A stretch of DNA of 64,000 nt from Mycolicibacterium senegalense (GTDB lineage: Bacteria; Actinomycetota; Actinomycetes; Mycobacteriales; Mycobacteriaceae): positions 2,046,001 to 2,110,000 of the forward strand of contig NZ_CP081000.1 of assembly GCF_019645875.1 (NCBI RefSeq), given 5' to 3'. Below are positions 34,092-43,067 of this stretch, one piece after another. The notes under the pieces are model-generated. The model saw only the letters and a program-made list of their open reading frames with translations. It was not told where the DNA came from and searched no databases. Within the stretch, counting starts at the first letter, position 1. Every line of letters begins with the position of its first letter. The translations under genes were made by a program, and so were the position numbers.

Positions 34092-34562
34092 CTACGTCGA
34101 CGAACGGTCCAGCGCCGCAAGCGATTCGTCTAGGAAGTCGGCTCCGAACGGGGGCATCCCACCGATTTGGTCCCGGAAGCTCTGCGGCGTGTCGGTCCAG
34201 TCGTAGGTGAGAGTGACGTCTGTCTGGTCCCCGTTGGGGACCAGGTCGTAGCGCCACCACCACCCACCGGGTGCGTGGTGGCCCTGCTCGTCGAGCTGTC
34301 CGGGCAGCCAGGCGATGGTGCGGTCCTGGTCGAACTCGGTGACCAGGTTGTGCATGACGTAATGACCGCCGGCGGCAGGCAGAAACATGTTGATCACGAA
34401 CATCTGGCCCGTCGCGGTGATCGGCTCCGGGTCGATCGCGTCGCGCACCCAGTCGCCCGGCTCGGTGTCGCAATGCCGGGCCGGGTCGGCCAGGACCGCG
34501 AACACCTGGGCAGGGGCCGCGGCGATGGTCCGGGTGACGGTGAAGCGCTCCGGGGCGGTCAT
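34092..34562 (-). CDS. SRPBCC (START-like) family protein
   Basis: ATG 34562 overlaps the stop of the DUF899 gene (ATGA), giving 156 residues. The opening F-T-V-T-R-T-I-A-A-A-P-A-Q-V-F-A-V-L-A-D-P is the standard start of polyketide-cyclase/START-like lipid-binding barrels, and the C-terminal helix holds F-L-D-E-S-L-A-A-L. It presumably binds a small hydrophobic ligand. Coupling to the DUF899 gene suggests a shared task. Confidence 0.75.
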   Translation of the reverse strand: MTAPERFTVTRTIAAAPAQVFAVLADPARHCDTEPGDWVRDAIDPEPITATGQMFVINMFLPAAGGHYVMHNLVTEFDQDRTIAWLPGQLDEQGHHAPGGWWWRYDLVPNGDQTDVTLTYDWTDTPQSFRDQIGGMPPFGADFLDESLAALDRSST

Positions 34563-35245
34563 GCGTTTTCCTTTCCGTACAGGCGGGCGACGTCGGGGCT
34601 GTCGAGCCAGCCCGAGTATGTGGGATGCGACGGCCAGCCCTCGGGCGAATCGAGCCATTCCTCCTGCCGGCCATACGGCAACACGTCGATCAGGGCGAAG
34701 GTGTGGCTCAGCTGTTCGGTGCCACGACCGTTGGTATGCCAGGTGCGATAGACGGTATCGCCGTCGCGCAGGAACACGTTGACCGCGAAACCCTCGCCCG
34801 GGGCGGCGTCGACGTCGGCGCCGAACGAGCTCTGCGATGACGAGTACCAGTCCATGCGGTTGCCGACCTTGTCGCGGTACGCCAGCGCCTCCTCGATGGG
34901 GCCGTTGGTGACGATGACGAAGCGGGCATCGTAGTTGTCGAGGAAGTCGAGCCGGGTGAACTGCGACGTGAAGCCGGTGCAACCGCCGCACTGCCACTCG
35001 GCGCCGTCGGTCCACATGTGGTGGTAGGTGATCAGTTGACTGCGGCCATCGAATACGTCGGCCAGGCGCACCGGACCATCCGCGCCGATCAGCGTGTAGT
35101 CCGGCAATTCCACCATCGGAAGGCGCCGTCGTGCCGCGGCGATCGCGTCCAGTTCCCGGGTGGCGGCCTTCTCGCGACGCCGCACCTCGTCGAGTGCGGC
35201 GCGCCAGGTCTGCTGGTCGACAATCGGCGGTTTTCCTGTCGTCAT
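34559..35245 (-). CDS. DUF899 thioredoxin-fold protein
   Basis: ATG 35245 behind AGGAG gives 228 residues. It has a helical N-terminus, then thioredoxin-like strands with Y-H-H-M-W and the C-G-G-C pair in W-Q-C-G-G-C-T-G-F, which is the family's active-site equivalent. R-T-W-H-T-N-G-R-G follows near the end. DUF899 proteins are thought to be redox or dithiol enzymes, but their reaction is not established. It is the first gene of a two-gene operon. Confidence 0.85.
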   Translation of the reverse strand: MTTGKPPIVDQQTWRAALDEVRRREKAATRELDAIAAARRRLPMVELPDYTLIGADGPVRLADVFDGRSQLITYHHMWTDGAEWQCGGCTGFTSQFTRLDFLDNYDARFVIVTNGPIEEALAYRDKVGNRMDWYSSSQSSFGADVDAAPGEGFAVNVFLRDGDTVYRTWHTNGRGTEQLSHTFALIDVLPYGRQEEWLDSPEGWPSHPTYSGWLDSPDVARLYGKENA

Positions 35246-35386
35246 GAAGTGCTCCTGATTGCTCGTCGGAGAATCTCGTTCTCTCAAGTGGACCCGCCGC
35301 GCGCCCGGAATTCATCGCAGGCGGTAATGTCCGACGAGCGAAGGGTGACCTAACACCTCGAGATGGACCATGGAGGTTGATCCAGA

Positions 35387-36157
35387 ATGAGCGGTCAACG
35401 AGCCGACGCGGCCGGGCTGCGTCTCCTCGTCGTCGGTGCCTCGTCGGGCATCGGCCACGCTGTTGCAGTCGGCGCCACCGAACGCGGTGCCAAGGTTGCC
35501 GTGGCTGCGCGACGTATCGACCTGCTGAACTCCCTGGCCGAGGCCATCGGTGGATTCGCCTTCGAACTCGATGTCGAGGACCCCGCGGCCATCAATCGTG
35601 TCGTCAACGAGGCGGCCGACGCCCTGGGCGGTCTGGATGCCGTGGTGTTCACCAGCACGGTGATCCCGTTCGCCTACATCGAGGACACCGATGTGGCCAC
35701 CTGGTTGCACGCGTTCAGCGTCAACACCGTCGGTGCCAACAATGTGCTGCGTGCCGCGGCGCCGCGCTTGGCCGAGAACGGCGTGGTGCTGGTGGCTTCC
35801 AGTTACGACGTGGGTCGCCCGCGGGCCGGTGTGGCGGCATACAGCGCGAGCAAGGCCGCCCTGGACGAGATCCTGAACTCCTGGCGCGTCGAACATCCTG
35901 AGCTGTCGTTGCTCCGGGTCGGCGTCGGTCCGACCGACGACACCGAGATCCTGCGCGGCGCCGATCGTGATCTGCTGGATCAGTTGGTCAAGACATGGGT
36001 GGCCCAGGGTGCCCTGCCCGCCCGGATGTCGGCCCTGCGCGACGTCGCCAACACCCTGGTGTCATTGGTGACGACTGCCTATGAGAATCCGTCGGTGGTG
36101 CCCGAGGTCGTGCAGCTTGCGCCGCGGATCAAGAAGAAGGCCGGCGCAGCGCGATAG
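35387..36157 (+). CDS. Short-chain dehydrogenase/reductase
   Basis: This 256-residue protein has the cofactor motif V-G-A-S-S-G-I-G near residues 16-23, the substrate-side Ser in V-A-S-S-Y, and the Y-S-A-S-K catalytic pair in V-A-A-Y-S-A-S-K. The usual N-N-A-G is replaced by F-T-S-T at the same place, which is uncommon but seen in some mycobacterial SDRs. An intrinsic terminator follows at 36283-36304. The substrate is unknown. Confidence 0.8.
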   Translation: MSGQRADAAGLRLLVVGASSGIGHAVAVGATERGAKVAVAARRIDLLNSLAEAIGGFAFELDVEDPAAINRVVNEAADALGGLDAVVFTSTVIPFAYIEDTDVATWLHAFSVNTVGANNVLRAAAPRLAENGVVLVASSYDVGRPRAGVAAYSASKAALDEILNSWRVEHPELSLLRVGVGPTDDTEILRGADRDLLDQLVKTWVAQGALPARMSALRDVANTLVSLVTTAYENPSVVPEVVQLAPRIKKKAGAAR

Positions 36158-36282
36158 CTCGCAATTCGATCGAGCGGTCGGTGAATCCGGTCGCTGCGCA
36201 AGGGCTTTGGCCGTATCCGGGGCGCGTGCATTGCGCACCCCGCGATGTGTGATTCCGAAATCTGCTCCGTGCCGCCGCCTGC

Positions 36283-36304
36283 GCCGTCGCGGGACGGCTT
36301 TTCT
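36283..36304 (+). terminator. Intrinsic terminator after the SDR gene
   Basis: GCCGTC (36283-36288) and GACGGC (36293-36298) form a six-base GC stem with a GCGG loop, followed by TTTTCT. It separates the SDR transcript from the PPE promoter. Confidence 0.75.
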
Positions 36305-36325
36305 ATGAGTTGTCAATGGATTCAT

Positions 36326-36340
36326 TGATAATGACAATCA
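36326..36340. promoter_or_regulatory. Fur/Zur-type operator ahead of the His-rich PPE gene
   Basis: The 15 bases TGATAATGACAATCA match the Fur-family 7-1-7 consensus TGATAATnATTATCA except at two positions. Outer bases ATTGA and TCAAT extend the palindrome. It lies about 50 bases before the PPE start, where a repressor would block the promoter. The histidine-rich target suggests Zur (zinc) rather than iron control; that part is inference. Confidence 0.65.
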
Positions 36341-36389
36341 TGTTCAATAACTTGGACTCTTCGGGTAGCCGGTCTACAAGGAGGGTTCT

Positions 36390-37922
36390 ATGTCAGGGGT
36401 ATGGATGGCCTCGCCGCCGGAGGTGCATTCCGCATTGCTGACCAGCGGCCCGGGCCCGGGCCCGATGTTGGCCGCCGCCGGCGCATGGGCGTCATTGAGC
36501 ATCGAATATGCCGAGGCGGCAACGGAACTCGCTGCGGTGCTGGGGGCGGTGCAAGCGGCAGCCTGGCAAGGCCCGAGTGCGGAGCAATACGTCGCCGCTC
36601 ACGTTCCATACCTGGCGTGGCTGCGTCAGGTCAGCGCCGACACCGCGGCGATCGCTGCCCGGCATGAAACCGCGGCAGCGGCCTATGCCAGTGCGTTGGC
36701 GGCCATGCCCACCATGGCCGAGTTGGCCGCCAACCATGCCCGACAGGCGATTCTGGTGTCCACCAACTTCTTCGGGATCAACACCATTCCGATCGCGTTG
36801 AACGAAGCCGACTACGTCCGGATGTGGATTCTGGCTGCCACCACGATGACCGTCTATCAAGGCGTTTCGGGGGCGGCGGTGGCATCCAGCCCGTCGACAA
36901 CGGCGGCACCGCGTATCCTGCACGAGGAGCACGGCCACGACGATGAGCATGATCATGAGGACGACCACGAACACGACCACGATCACGATCACGACGGCGA
37001 CCACGATCACGACGGCGACCACGATCATGACGACCACGGCCACGGCGACCTGAGCCCACTCGACCCGCGGTGGTGGCTTGAGGTGGGCCACGAGCAGATC
37101 GAAAATATCGGTCTGCTGATCGACAACCTGCTGAACGACCCCGCAGCCCTGCTGACCAACCTGCCCATGGTGCTGGCGGACATGGCTTTTCACGCGGCCC
37201 AGCTGCTGCAGGTGGTAGTTCAGTTGTCCCCGGCCCTGATCCAGCCGGCCCTGGGCGTGGTGACCGCCAACCTGGGCTGGGCGATTGCCGGTCTGGCCGC
37301 AATCCAACCGGTCGTACCCGTCGTGGCAGAGGCTCCCGCCGGGGCCGAGCCCGGATCGTGGCCTGCCGCCGGCGGAACATCGGCGGCGCCGACCAGCTCA
37401 CCTGCGGCGACTGCGACCTCGGCCCCCGCGGCCCCGTCGGCCGGTGTGTCGACGACGGCCACCGTCACCACCGGCCCGGTGCCGTCGGCCGCTCCCGGCG
37501 GCGGGCCGGGGTTCTTCCCGCCGTACTTGATCGGCTCGCCCGGCGCTGCTGTTCCCGCTGCGGCGCGGGCCAAATCCGCGACTACCGCCAAGAAGAAGGC
37601 CTCCGAAGCCGATACCACTGCGGCCGCAGCCGGGGAATCAGCGCGAGAAGCCCGTGCCCGGCGTCGTCGGCGCGCAGCGATCCGTGAGCGCGGATACGGC
37701 AACGAATTCATGGACCTACAAACGGATCCGCCAGGGGATGCCGCTCCGGAGACCTCGCCCACGGCCTCGGGCCGTGGCGCGGGGCCACTGGGGTTTTCCG
37801 GCGTACTCGACAAGACGGATGCGACGACGACGGGATTGACGACGTTGGGCGAGGCCGAGTTCGGGGAAGGCCCGAGCGCGCCGATGCTGCCCTCGACCTG
37901 GAAGCCGGACCTCAAGGACTGA
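36390..37922 (+). CDS. PPE-family protein with a histidine/aspartate-rich insert
   Basis: ATG 36390 behind AAGGAGGG gives 510 residues. Residues 9-11 are P-P-E, and the helical PPE domain runs to about 165 with the W-Q-G turn at 59-61. Residues 178-220 are a striking insert with 16 His in 43 residues alternating with Asp/Glu (H-D-H-D-H-D-H-D type), a likely divalent-metal ligand. An Ala/Pro/Thr-rich linker follows, then a basic R-R-R-R-R segment with [10 protein letters not shown] typical of PPE C-termini. PPE proteins are exported by ESX systems with a PE partner; none is adjacent. The Fur/Zur box upstream supports a role in zinc uptake or storage at the cell surface. Confidence 0.9.
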   Translation: MSGVWMASPPEVHSALLTSGPGPGPMLAAAGAWASLSIEYAEAATELAAVLGAVQAAAWQGPSAEQYVAAHVPYLAWLRQVSADTAAIAARHETAAAAYASALAAMPTMAELAANHARQAILVSTNFFGINTIPIALNEADYVRMWILAATTMTVYQGVSGAAVASSPSTTAAPRILHEEHGHDDEHDHEDDHEHDHDHDHDGDHDHDGDHDHDDHGHGDLSPLDPRWWLEVGHEQIENIGLLIDNLLNDPAALLTNLPMVLADMAFHAAQLLQVVVQLSPALIQPALGVVTANLGWAIAGLAAIQPVVPVVAEAPAGAEPGSWPAAGGTSAAPTSSPAATATSAPAAPSAGVSTTATVTTGPVPSAAPGGGPGFFPPYLIGSPGAAVPAAARAKSATTAKKKASEADTTAAAAGESAREARARRRRRAAIRERGYGNEFMDLQTDPPGDAAPETSPTASGRGAGPLGFSGVLDKTDATTTGLTTLGEAEFGEGPSAPMLPSTWKPDLKD

Positions 37923-37975
37923 GCGGGTCGGTGCCGGTCGAACCTCACCGAACGCCCGGCTGCCAGACTCTGCGC

Positions 37976-38365
37976 ATGCGCTGGGAATGGTTGCTGCTGG
38001 GCGGGTTGGCCGGTGCGCTGACGGGTTGGCTGTTGCGCCGCTACGGCCCGGATGTGGCTCGTCTGCAAACGGCGGCCAGGGTTCTGATGATCGGCGGACT
38101 GTCGGTGGTTGCAGCCGTGACGGCACTGTACGTGGCGTTTTTCGCCCTGCTGCTCTACTACCCGGCGGTTTGGGCCTTCGACGACGGATGGCCGTTGACC
38201 GTCGCGGTCTACGCTCAGGCGGCTGCGATGTTCGGCGTCGTCGTCATCGCAGTGCGGCGAAATGTGCTGAGCCGGCTCCCCGTCTTGGTCTTCGCCGCGA
38301 CGACGCTGGCGTTCAGCGCGTGGCTCTGCCTGCATCCGCAGGAATGGCTTCCGCACCCGAGCTGA
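37976..38365 (+). CDS. Small four-span membrane protein
   Basis: ATG 37976 gives 129 residues with about four hydrophobic segments (W-L-L-L-G-G-L-A-G-A-L at the start, then near 35-58, 75-92 and 100-118). No ribosome binding site is evident, so it may be translated leaderless. I recognise no family. It follows the PPE gene by 54 bases and is followed by a hairpin and tRNA-His on the other strand. Confidence 0.65.
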   Translation: MRWEWLLLGGLAGALTGWLLRRYGPDVARLQTAARVLMIGGLSVVAAVTALYVAFFALLLYYPAVWAFDDGWPLTVAVYAQAAAMFGVVVIAVRRNVLSRLPVLVFAATTLAFSAWLCLHPQEWLPHPS

Positions 38366-38390
38366 GCGGCGAACGGGTCGGGGAAGCAGA

Positions 38391-38418
38391 AACGCCGCCT
38401 GCTTGCGCAGACGGCGTT
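38391..38418. terminator. Hairpin downstream of tRNA-His
   Basis: AACGCCGCCTGC (38391-38402) pairs with GCAGACGGCGTT (38407-38418) around TTGC with one imperfect pair. It lies just past the tRNA-His 3' end and past the stop of the convergent membrane-protein gene. Confidence 0.6.
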
Positions 38419-38429
38419 CCCGTTATCGG

Positions 38430-38503
38430 GGTGGCTGACGGGACTCGAACCCGCGACAGCCAGGATCACAACCTGGTGCTCTACCAACTGAACTACAGCC
38501 ACC
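38430..38503 (-). tRNA. tRNA-His (anticodon GTG)
   Basis: The minus strand folds as a tRNA with acceptor GTGGCTG/CAGCCAC, the extra 5' G paired to a C discriminator that marks tRNA-His, anticodon loop TTGTGAT and T-loop GTTCGAG. CCA is not encoded. It lies next to orn, as in M. tuberculosis. Confidence 0.96.
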
Positions 38504-38543
38504 ATCGCCGCTCGCGCCTCGCGGCGTATGCGGCTCGTAGATA

Positions 38544-39191
38544 CTAACTGCTCGGGTGCTCGGCAGACGAATCGGATTCGGGTGCGTCGTCCTTCGGCGG
38601 CCCGAGCTCGGCCGCGATCGCGGCGATATCGCTGGTAGAAGGCCCGGGCTGGGCGACGAACGCCGTCGAGCGGTAATACTTGAGTTCGCGGATCGACTCG
38701 TGGATGTCGGCCAGGGCGCGGTGTGCGAGTCCTTTTTCGGGCTGGCCGAAGTAGATCCTGGGGTACCAGCGCCGGCACAGTTCCTTGATCGAGCTGACGT
38801 CGATCATGCGGTAGTGCAGGTAATCGTCGAGTTTGGGCATGTCGCGGGCGATGAAGCCGCGGTCGGTGGCGATCGAGTTGCCGGCCAGGGGAGCGGCCTT
38901 GGCTGTCTTGACGTGCCCGCGGATGTAATCGAGCACCATCTCTTCGGCGGTGGCCACATCGACGGTCGAGGCTCGGACTTCTTCGATCAGCCCCGACCGG
39001 GTGTGCATCTGTTTGACTATGTCGACCATGGACGACAATGCCTCGTCGTCGGTGTGAATGACCACGTCCAAGCCGTCACCGAGGATGTTCAGGTCAGCGT
39101 CGGTGACCAGAACCGCAATCTCGATCAGGCGATCGGACTTGAGGTCCAGGCCGGTCATCTCGCAGTCGATCCATACCAGTTCGTCTCGCAC
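38544..39191 (-). CDS. orn: Oligoribonuclease
   Basis: This 215-residue protein starts at GTG, as in M. tuberculosis Orn, and has the same length. The DEDDh exonuclease residues are visible: D9 and E11 in W-I-D-C-E-M-T-G-L, a further Asp in N-S-I-A-T-D-R, and [10 protein letters not shown] near 155-165. It degrades two- to five-base RNA fragments and pGpG at the end of RNA turnover. The C-terminal tail is acidic and disordered, as in other mycobacteria. Confidence 0.95.
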   Translation of the reverse strand: MRDELVWIDCEMTGLDLKSDRLIEIAVLVTDADLNILGDGLDVVIHTDDEALSSMVDIVKQMHTRSGLIEEVRASTVDVATAEEMVLDYIRGHVKTAKAAPLAGNSIATDRGFIARDMPKLDDYLHYRMIDVSSIKELCRRWYPRIYFGQPEKGLAHRALADIHESIRELKYYRSTAFVAQPGPSTSDIAAIAAELGPPKDDAPESDSSAEHPSS

Positions 39192-39307
39192 GAAGATCCA
39201 CAGTATTCCTATAGCGGTGACGAGCCGTCACACCCACCGCGCGTGCCGCCCGCCAAGTAGTGTCAGACCCCGATTGGCTCGTTCGCGAAAACTGGGAGGA
39301 CCGCGGC

Positions 39308-40879
39308 ATGACCACCGAATCGACAGCCACCCCCGCGCAGCAGATTGCCGCCGGTTACGCAGTCGAAGGCCAGGCATTGGAATTGGGGACGGTCGTCGTC
39401 GACGGCGTCGTCGACGCGGCCGCGCAGGTCCGCATCCCGCTGGCCACCGTCAACCGCCACGGGTTGATCGCGGGCGCCACCGGCACCGGTAAGACCAAGA
39501 CGCTGCAGGTGATCGCCGAGCAGTTGTCGGCCGCGGGCGTCCCGGTGATGATGGCCGACGTCAAGGGTGATCTGTCGGGGTTGGCGAAGGCCGGCGAGAC
39601 CAACGCGAAGATCGATGAGCGGGCCAAGGACACCGGCGACAGCTGGACCCCGACCGCCTTCCCGGTGGAGTTCCTGTCGCTGGGCACCGAGGGGATCGGG
39701 GTGCCGGTCCGGGCCACGATCACCAGCTTTGGCCCGATCCTGCTGTCAAAGGTGTTGGGGCTCAACACCACTCAGGAGTCCACGCTCGGCTTGATCTTCC
39801 ACTGGGCCGACCAGAAGGGTCTGCCGCTGCTGGACATCAAGGACTTGCGCTCGGTGATCCAGTTCCTCACCAGCGATGAGGGCAAGCCCGAACTCAAGGC
39901 GCTCGGCGCGGTGTCGACGACGACGGCGGGTGTCATCCTGCGGGCTCTGGTCAACTTGGAGGCCGAGGGCGCCGATTCCTTCTTCGGTGAACCCGAGCTC
40001 GAACCGAAGGACCTGTTGCGCACCGATCCGCAGGGTCGCGGCATCATCAGCCTCCTGGAGCTGGGTGCCCAGGCCGCGCGGCCGGTGATGTTCTCCACTT
40101 TCCTGATGTGGGTGCTGGCCGATCTGTTCACGACGCTGCCCGAGGTCGGCGACGTCGACAAGCCCAAGTTGGTCTTCATTTTCGACGAGGCGCACTTGTT
40201 GTTCGCCGACGCGTCCAAGGCCTTCCTGGAACAGGTCGAGCAGACCGTCAAGCTGATCCGGTCGAAGGGGGTCGGCGTGTTCTTCTGCACCCAGCTGCCC
40301 ACCGATGTGCCCAACGAGGTGCTCTCACAGCTGGGTGCGCGGGTGCAGCATGCGTTGCGCGCCTTCACTCCCGATGATCAGAAGGCGCTGTCGAAGACGG
40401 TGCGCACCTACCCCAAGACCGATGTCTACGACCTCGAGCAGGCGCTGACGTCACTGGGCATCGGCGAGGCCGTTGTCACGGTGCTGTCGGAGAAGGGTGC
40501 GCCGACGCCGGTGGCCTGGACCCGGATGCGCGCACCGCGGTCGCTGATGGACACGATCGGCAACGACGCGATCACCGCGGCCGCCAAGGCCAGCCCGCTG
40601 CAGGCCACCTATGGCCAGACGGTGGACCGGGATTCCGCGTACGAGCGGCTGGCGGCCAAGATGGCACCGCCGGCCACCGCGGAGGATCCGGGCGGGTTCG
40701 CCGGCGTCGAGGCCTCCGGTGAGATCGAGCCGATGCCGGCCCCGGCGCAACCCCAGGAGCCGGGCATGCTCGAGCAGGTGCTCAAGAGCTCGGCGTTCAA
40801 GAGCGCCATGCGCTCGGCGGGCACCGTCATCGGCCGCGAGATCACTCGGAGCATCTTCGGGACGGGCCGCCGCCGCTGA
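39308..40879 (+). CDS. HerA-like/DUF853 ATPase
   Basis: ATG 39308 after GGGAGG gives 523 residues and matches M. tuberculosis Rv2510c in position. Walker A is G-A-T-G-T-G-K-T and Walker B L-V-F-I-F-D-E-A-H-L-L. A K-G-D-L-S-G-L motif and F-C-T-Q-L-P-T-D-V-P complete the DUF853 pattern. Such proteins resemble HerA/FtsK DNA-translocating ATPases, but their cellular role is not known. The C-terminal 60 residues are a Pro/Ala-rich tail ending in a basic segment. Confidence 0.9.
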   Translation: MTTESTATPAQQIAAGYAVEGQALELGTVVVDGVVDAAAQVRIPLATVNRHGLIAGATGTGKTKTLQVIAEQLSAAGVPVMMADVKGDLSGLAKAGETNAKIDERAKDTGDSWTPTAFPVEFLSLGTEGIGVPVRATITSFGPILLSKVLGLNTTQESTLGLIFHWADQKGLPLLDIKDLRSVIQFLTSDEGKPELKALGAVSTTTAGVILRALVNLEAEGADSFFGEPELEPKDLLRTDPQGRGIISLLELGAQAARPVMFSTFLMWVLADLFTTLPEVGDVDKPKLVFIFDEAHLLFADASKAFLEQVEQTVKLIRSKGVGVFFCTQLPTDVPNEVLSQLGARVQHALRAFTPDDQKALSKTVRTYPKTDVYDLEQALTSLGIGEAVVTVLSEKGAPTPVAWTRMRAPRSLMDTIGNDAITAAAKASPLQATYGQTVDRDSAYERLAAKMAPPATAEDPGGFAGVEASGEIEPMPAPAQPQEPGMLEQVLKSSAFKSAMRSAGTVIGREITRSIFGTGRRR

Positions 40880-40899
40880 GGCGATCAGGGGCCGAAAGA

Positions 40900-41706
40900 C
40901 TAACCGCCGCCGAGCTTCTTGTAGACGGCGCCGACGATCGGGGTCACGATGGCGCGCGGGGCGTACCCGCTGGCCATCGACATGGCCTTGGACGTCACGC
41001 CGGGGACCACCCGCATCTTGTTGCGCTCCAAGCCGTCCAGCGACAGCTTGGCGGTGTATTCGGTTGAGATCCAAAGGAAGTCGGGGATCAGCCGCTCCAC
41101 GAGGGACTGCTCGGACTCGTCGGGCAGGTCGGTGCGTACCGGGCCCGGTGCCAGCACCGTGACGTGCACGCCCGCACCCTTGAGCTCGCCGCGCAGCGAC
41201 TCGCTGAACGTGTTGGCGAACGCTTTGGAGGCCGCGTAGGTGGCGTTGTTCGGGATCGGGGAGTTGCCTGCCGCGGATCCGGAGATGAGGATGCCGCCCG
41301 AGCCGCGTTTGACCATTCCGGGCAGCACGGCCAGCACCAGGTCGTGCACGCCGAGGACGTTCAGTTGCACCTGAGCCTTCTCGCCGGCCGGGTCGAGGTC
41401 GATGACCGGACCGAAGGTCGCGGTGCCCGCGTTGGCGCACAGGATGGAGATCTCGCGCCGGGCCAGTTCTCCGCAGAGTGCGTCTCTGGCCGCGGGGTCG
41501 GTGAGGTCGACAGCGCGCACCTCGACGGTCACTCCGTAGCGCTCGGTGAGGCGCTGCGCCAGGGAGGTAAGCACATCCTCGCGTCGCGCGGTGATGATCA
41601 GGTTGTGGCCGCGGGCGGCGAGCTCGGTGGCCAACGCTTCGCCGATGTTCTGCGAGGCGCCGGTGACCACGGCACGGGCATCCGGACTGGGTGCGGGTAC
41701 TGGCAT
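40900..41706 (-). CDS. cmrA: Mycolate reductase (SDR) CmrA
   Basis: ATG 41706 gives 268 residues, the exact length of M. tuberculosis Rv2509; the frame is open upstream but lies over the next gene. SDR motifs are T-G-A-S-Q-N-I-G, A-N-A-G in I-L-C-A-N-A-G-T, the Ser in I-S-G-S-A-A-G-N and Y-A-A-S-K. Rv2509 and the corynebacterial CmrA reduce the 3-keto group left by Pks13 condensation, giving mature mycolic acids. This agrees with its place in the conserved block. It is divergent from the MFS gene with 43 bases between starts. Confidence 0.88.
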   Translation of the reverse strand: MPVPAPSPDARAVVTGASQNIGEALATELAARGHNLIITARREDVLTSLAQRLTERYGVTVEVRAVDLTDPAARDALCGELARREISILCANAGTATFGPVIDLDPAGEKAQVQLNVLGVHDLVLAVLPGMVKRGSGGILISGSAAGNSPIPNNATYAASKAFANTFSESLRGELKGAGVHVTVLAPGPVRTDLPDESEQSLVERLIPDFLWISTEYTAKLSLDGLERNKMRVVPGVTSKAMSMASGYAPRAIVTPIVGAVYKKLGGG

Positions 41707-41749
41707 GCGGCCAATCCTAAGAGCAGTGCGAGGCCATAAGGTGGCGGGC

Positions 41750-43057
41750 ATGACGAACCCGGGGCGAGCGCGGGTGCTCGCGTGGGCATTGTGGGACTGC
41801 GGTGCGACGGGCCTCAACGCCATCGTCGTCACCTTCGTGTTCTCGGTGTACCTCACCGGCAGTGTGGGGGCGGATCTGCCCGGCGACACCACTCCGGCCA
41901 GCTGGCTGGGCCGTGCCATGACGGTCGCCGGACTGGTGGTGGCCCTGTTGGCCCCCGTGACGGGTATCTGGGTCGATGCGCCACAGCGGCGGCGCCGGGT
42001 GCTGGCGGTGATGACGGGTGCGGCCGTTGTGTTCACGGCGGCGATGAGCCTGATCCGCGACGATCATCGCTACCTGATGCCCGGCCTGGTCCTGCTGGCG
42101 TGCACCGCGGCCTGCAACGAGTTGGCGACGGTGCCCTACAACGCCATGTTGCGGCAGCTGTCCACCCCCAACACGTCGGGCCGAATCTCGGGGCTGGGCC
42201 TGGCGCTGGGCTACGGGGGCAGCGTCGTGCTGTTGCTGCTGGCGTATGTCGGGTTCATCGCCGGTGACGGGGATACCCGTGGGCTGCTGGGCATTCCGGC
42301 CGCCGACGGGCAGAACGTGCGGGCGGTGATGCTGCTCACCGCGGTCTGGTTCGTGCTGTTCGCGCTGCCGATCTTCGTGATGGTGCCGAAAGGGACCGAT
42401 ACCGCCCCCCTCGAACGCATCGGCTTCTTCGGCGCCTACGGCAAGCTGTGGAACGAGATTCGCGGCGAATGGCAGCGCGACCACAACGTCGTCTACTACC
42501 TGGTGGCGAGCGCGGTGTTCCGTGACGGCTTGGCCGGGGTGTTCGCGTTCGGTGCGGTGCTGGGTGTCAACGTCTACGGCATTTCACAGGCCGACGTCCT
42601 CCTGTTCGGCATCAGCGCCTGTGTGATCGCGGCCATCGGGGCGGTCACCGGTGGCCTGCTCGACGACCGGGTGGGTTCCAAGCCCGTCATCGTCGGATCG
42701 TTGTTGTGCCTGATCGCGGTGGGGTTGGCCCTGCTGGTGCTGTCCGGACCGGTGGCGTTCTGGGTGTGCGGGCTGTTGCTGTGCCTGTTCATCGGGCCGA
42801 CACTGTCCGCGGCACGCAACTTGATGCTGCGGATCACCGCCGACGGCAAGGAAGGCGTGGCATTCGGGCTTTACACGACCGTGGGGCGGGCGGCCTCGTT
42901 CCTGGCCCCGTGGCTGTTCTTCACGTTCATCGACCTCTTCGGCGCCGACCGCGCCGGGATGGGCGGGCTGGTCCTGGTGTTGGCCGTGGGGCTGGCGGGC
43001 ATGCTCGCGGTGCGGGTGCCCGCGCGGCACTCCGGCCCCGCTGTACCGACGCGCTGA
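41750..43057 (+). CDS. MFS transporter, Atg22/UMF1-like
   Basis: ATG 41750 gives 435 residues with about twelve membrane helices. The opening W-A-L-W-D-C-G-A-T-G-L-N-A and the N-E-L-A-T-V-P-Y-N-A-M-L motif are typical of the Atg22-like group of MFS proteins, thought to export amino acids or other small metabolites. D-D-R-V-G-S-K-P is the MFS loop signature. It corresponds to Rv2508c by order. It is convergent with the MmpS-like gene ten bases away. Confidence 0.85.
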   Translation: MTNPGRARVLAWALWDCGATGLNAIVVTFVFSVYLTGSVGADLPGDTTPASWLGRAMTVAGLVVALLAPVTGIWVDAPQRRRRVLAVMTGAAVVFTAAMSLIRDDHRYLMPGLVLLACTAACNELATVPYNAMLRQLSTPNTSGRISGLGLALGYGGSVVLLLLAYVGFIAGDGDTRGLLGIPAADGQNVRAVMLLTAVWFVLFALPIFVMVPKGTDTAPLERIGFFGAYGKLWNEIRGEWQRDHNVVYYLVASAVFRDGLAGVFAFGAVLGVNVYGISQADVLLFGISACVIAAIGAVTGGLLDDRVGSKPVIVGSLLCLIAVGLALLVLSGPVAFWVCGLLLCLFIGPTLSAARNLMLRITADGKEGVAFGLYTTVGRAASFLAPWLFFTFIDLFGADRAGMGGLVLVLAVGLAGMLAVRVPARHSGPAVPTR

Positions 43058-43067
43058 AAACGACGGC

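Noticed and set aside
41707..42036. N-terminal extension of CmrA
   Set aside because: It would run over the start of the divergent MFS gene, and the M. tuberculosis protein has exactly the shorter length.
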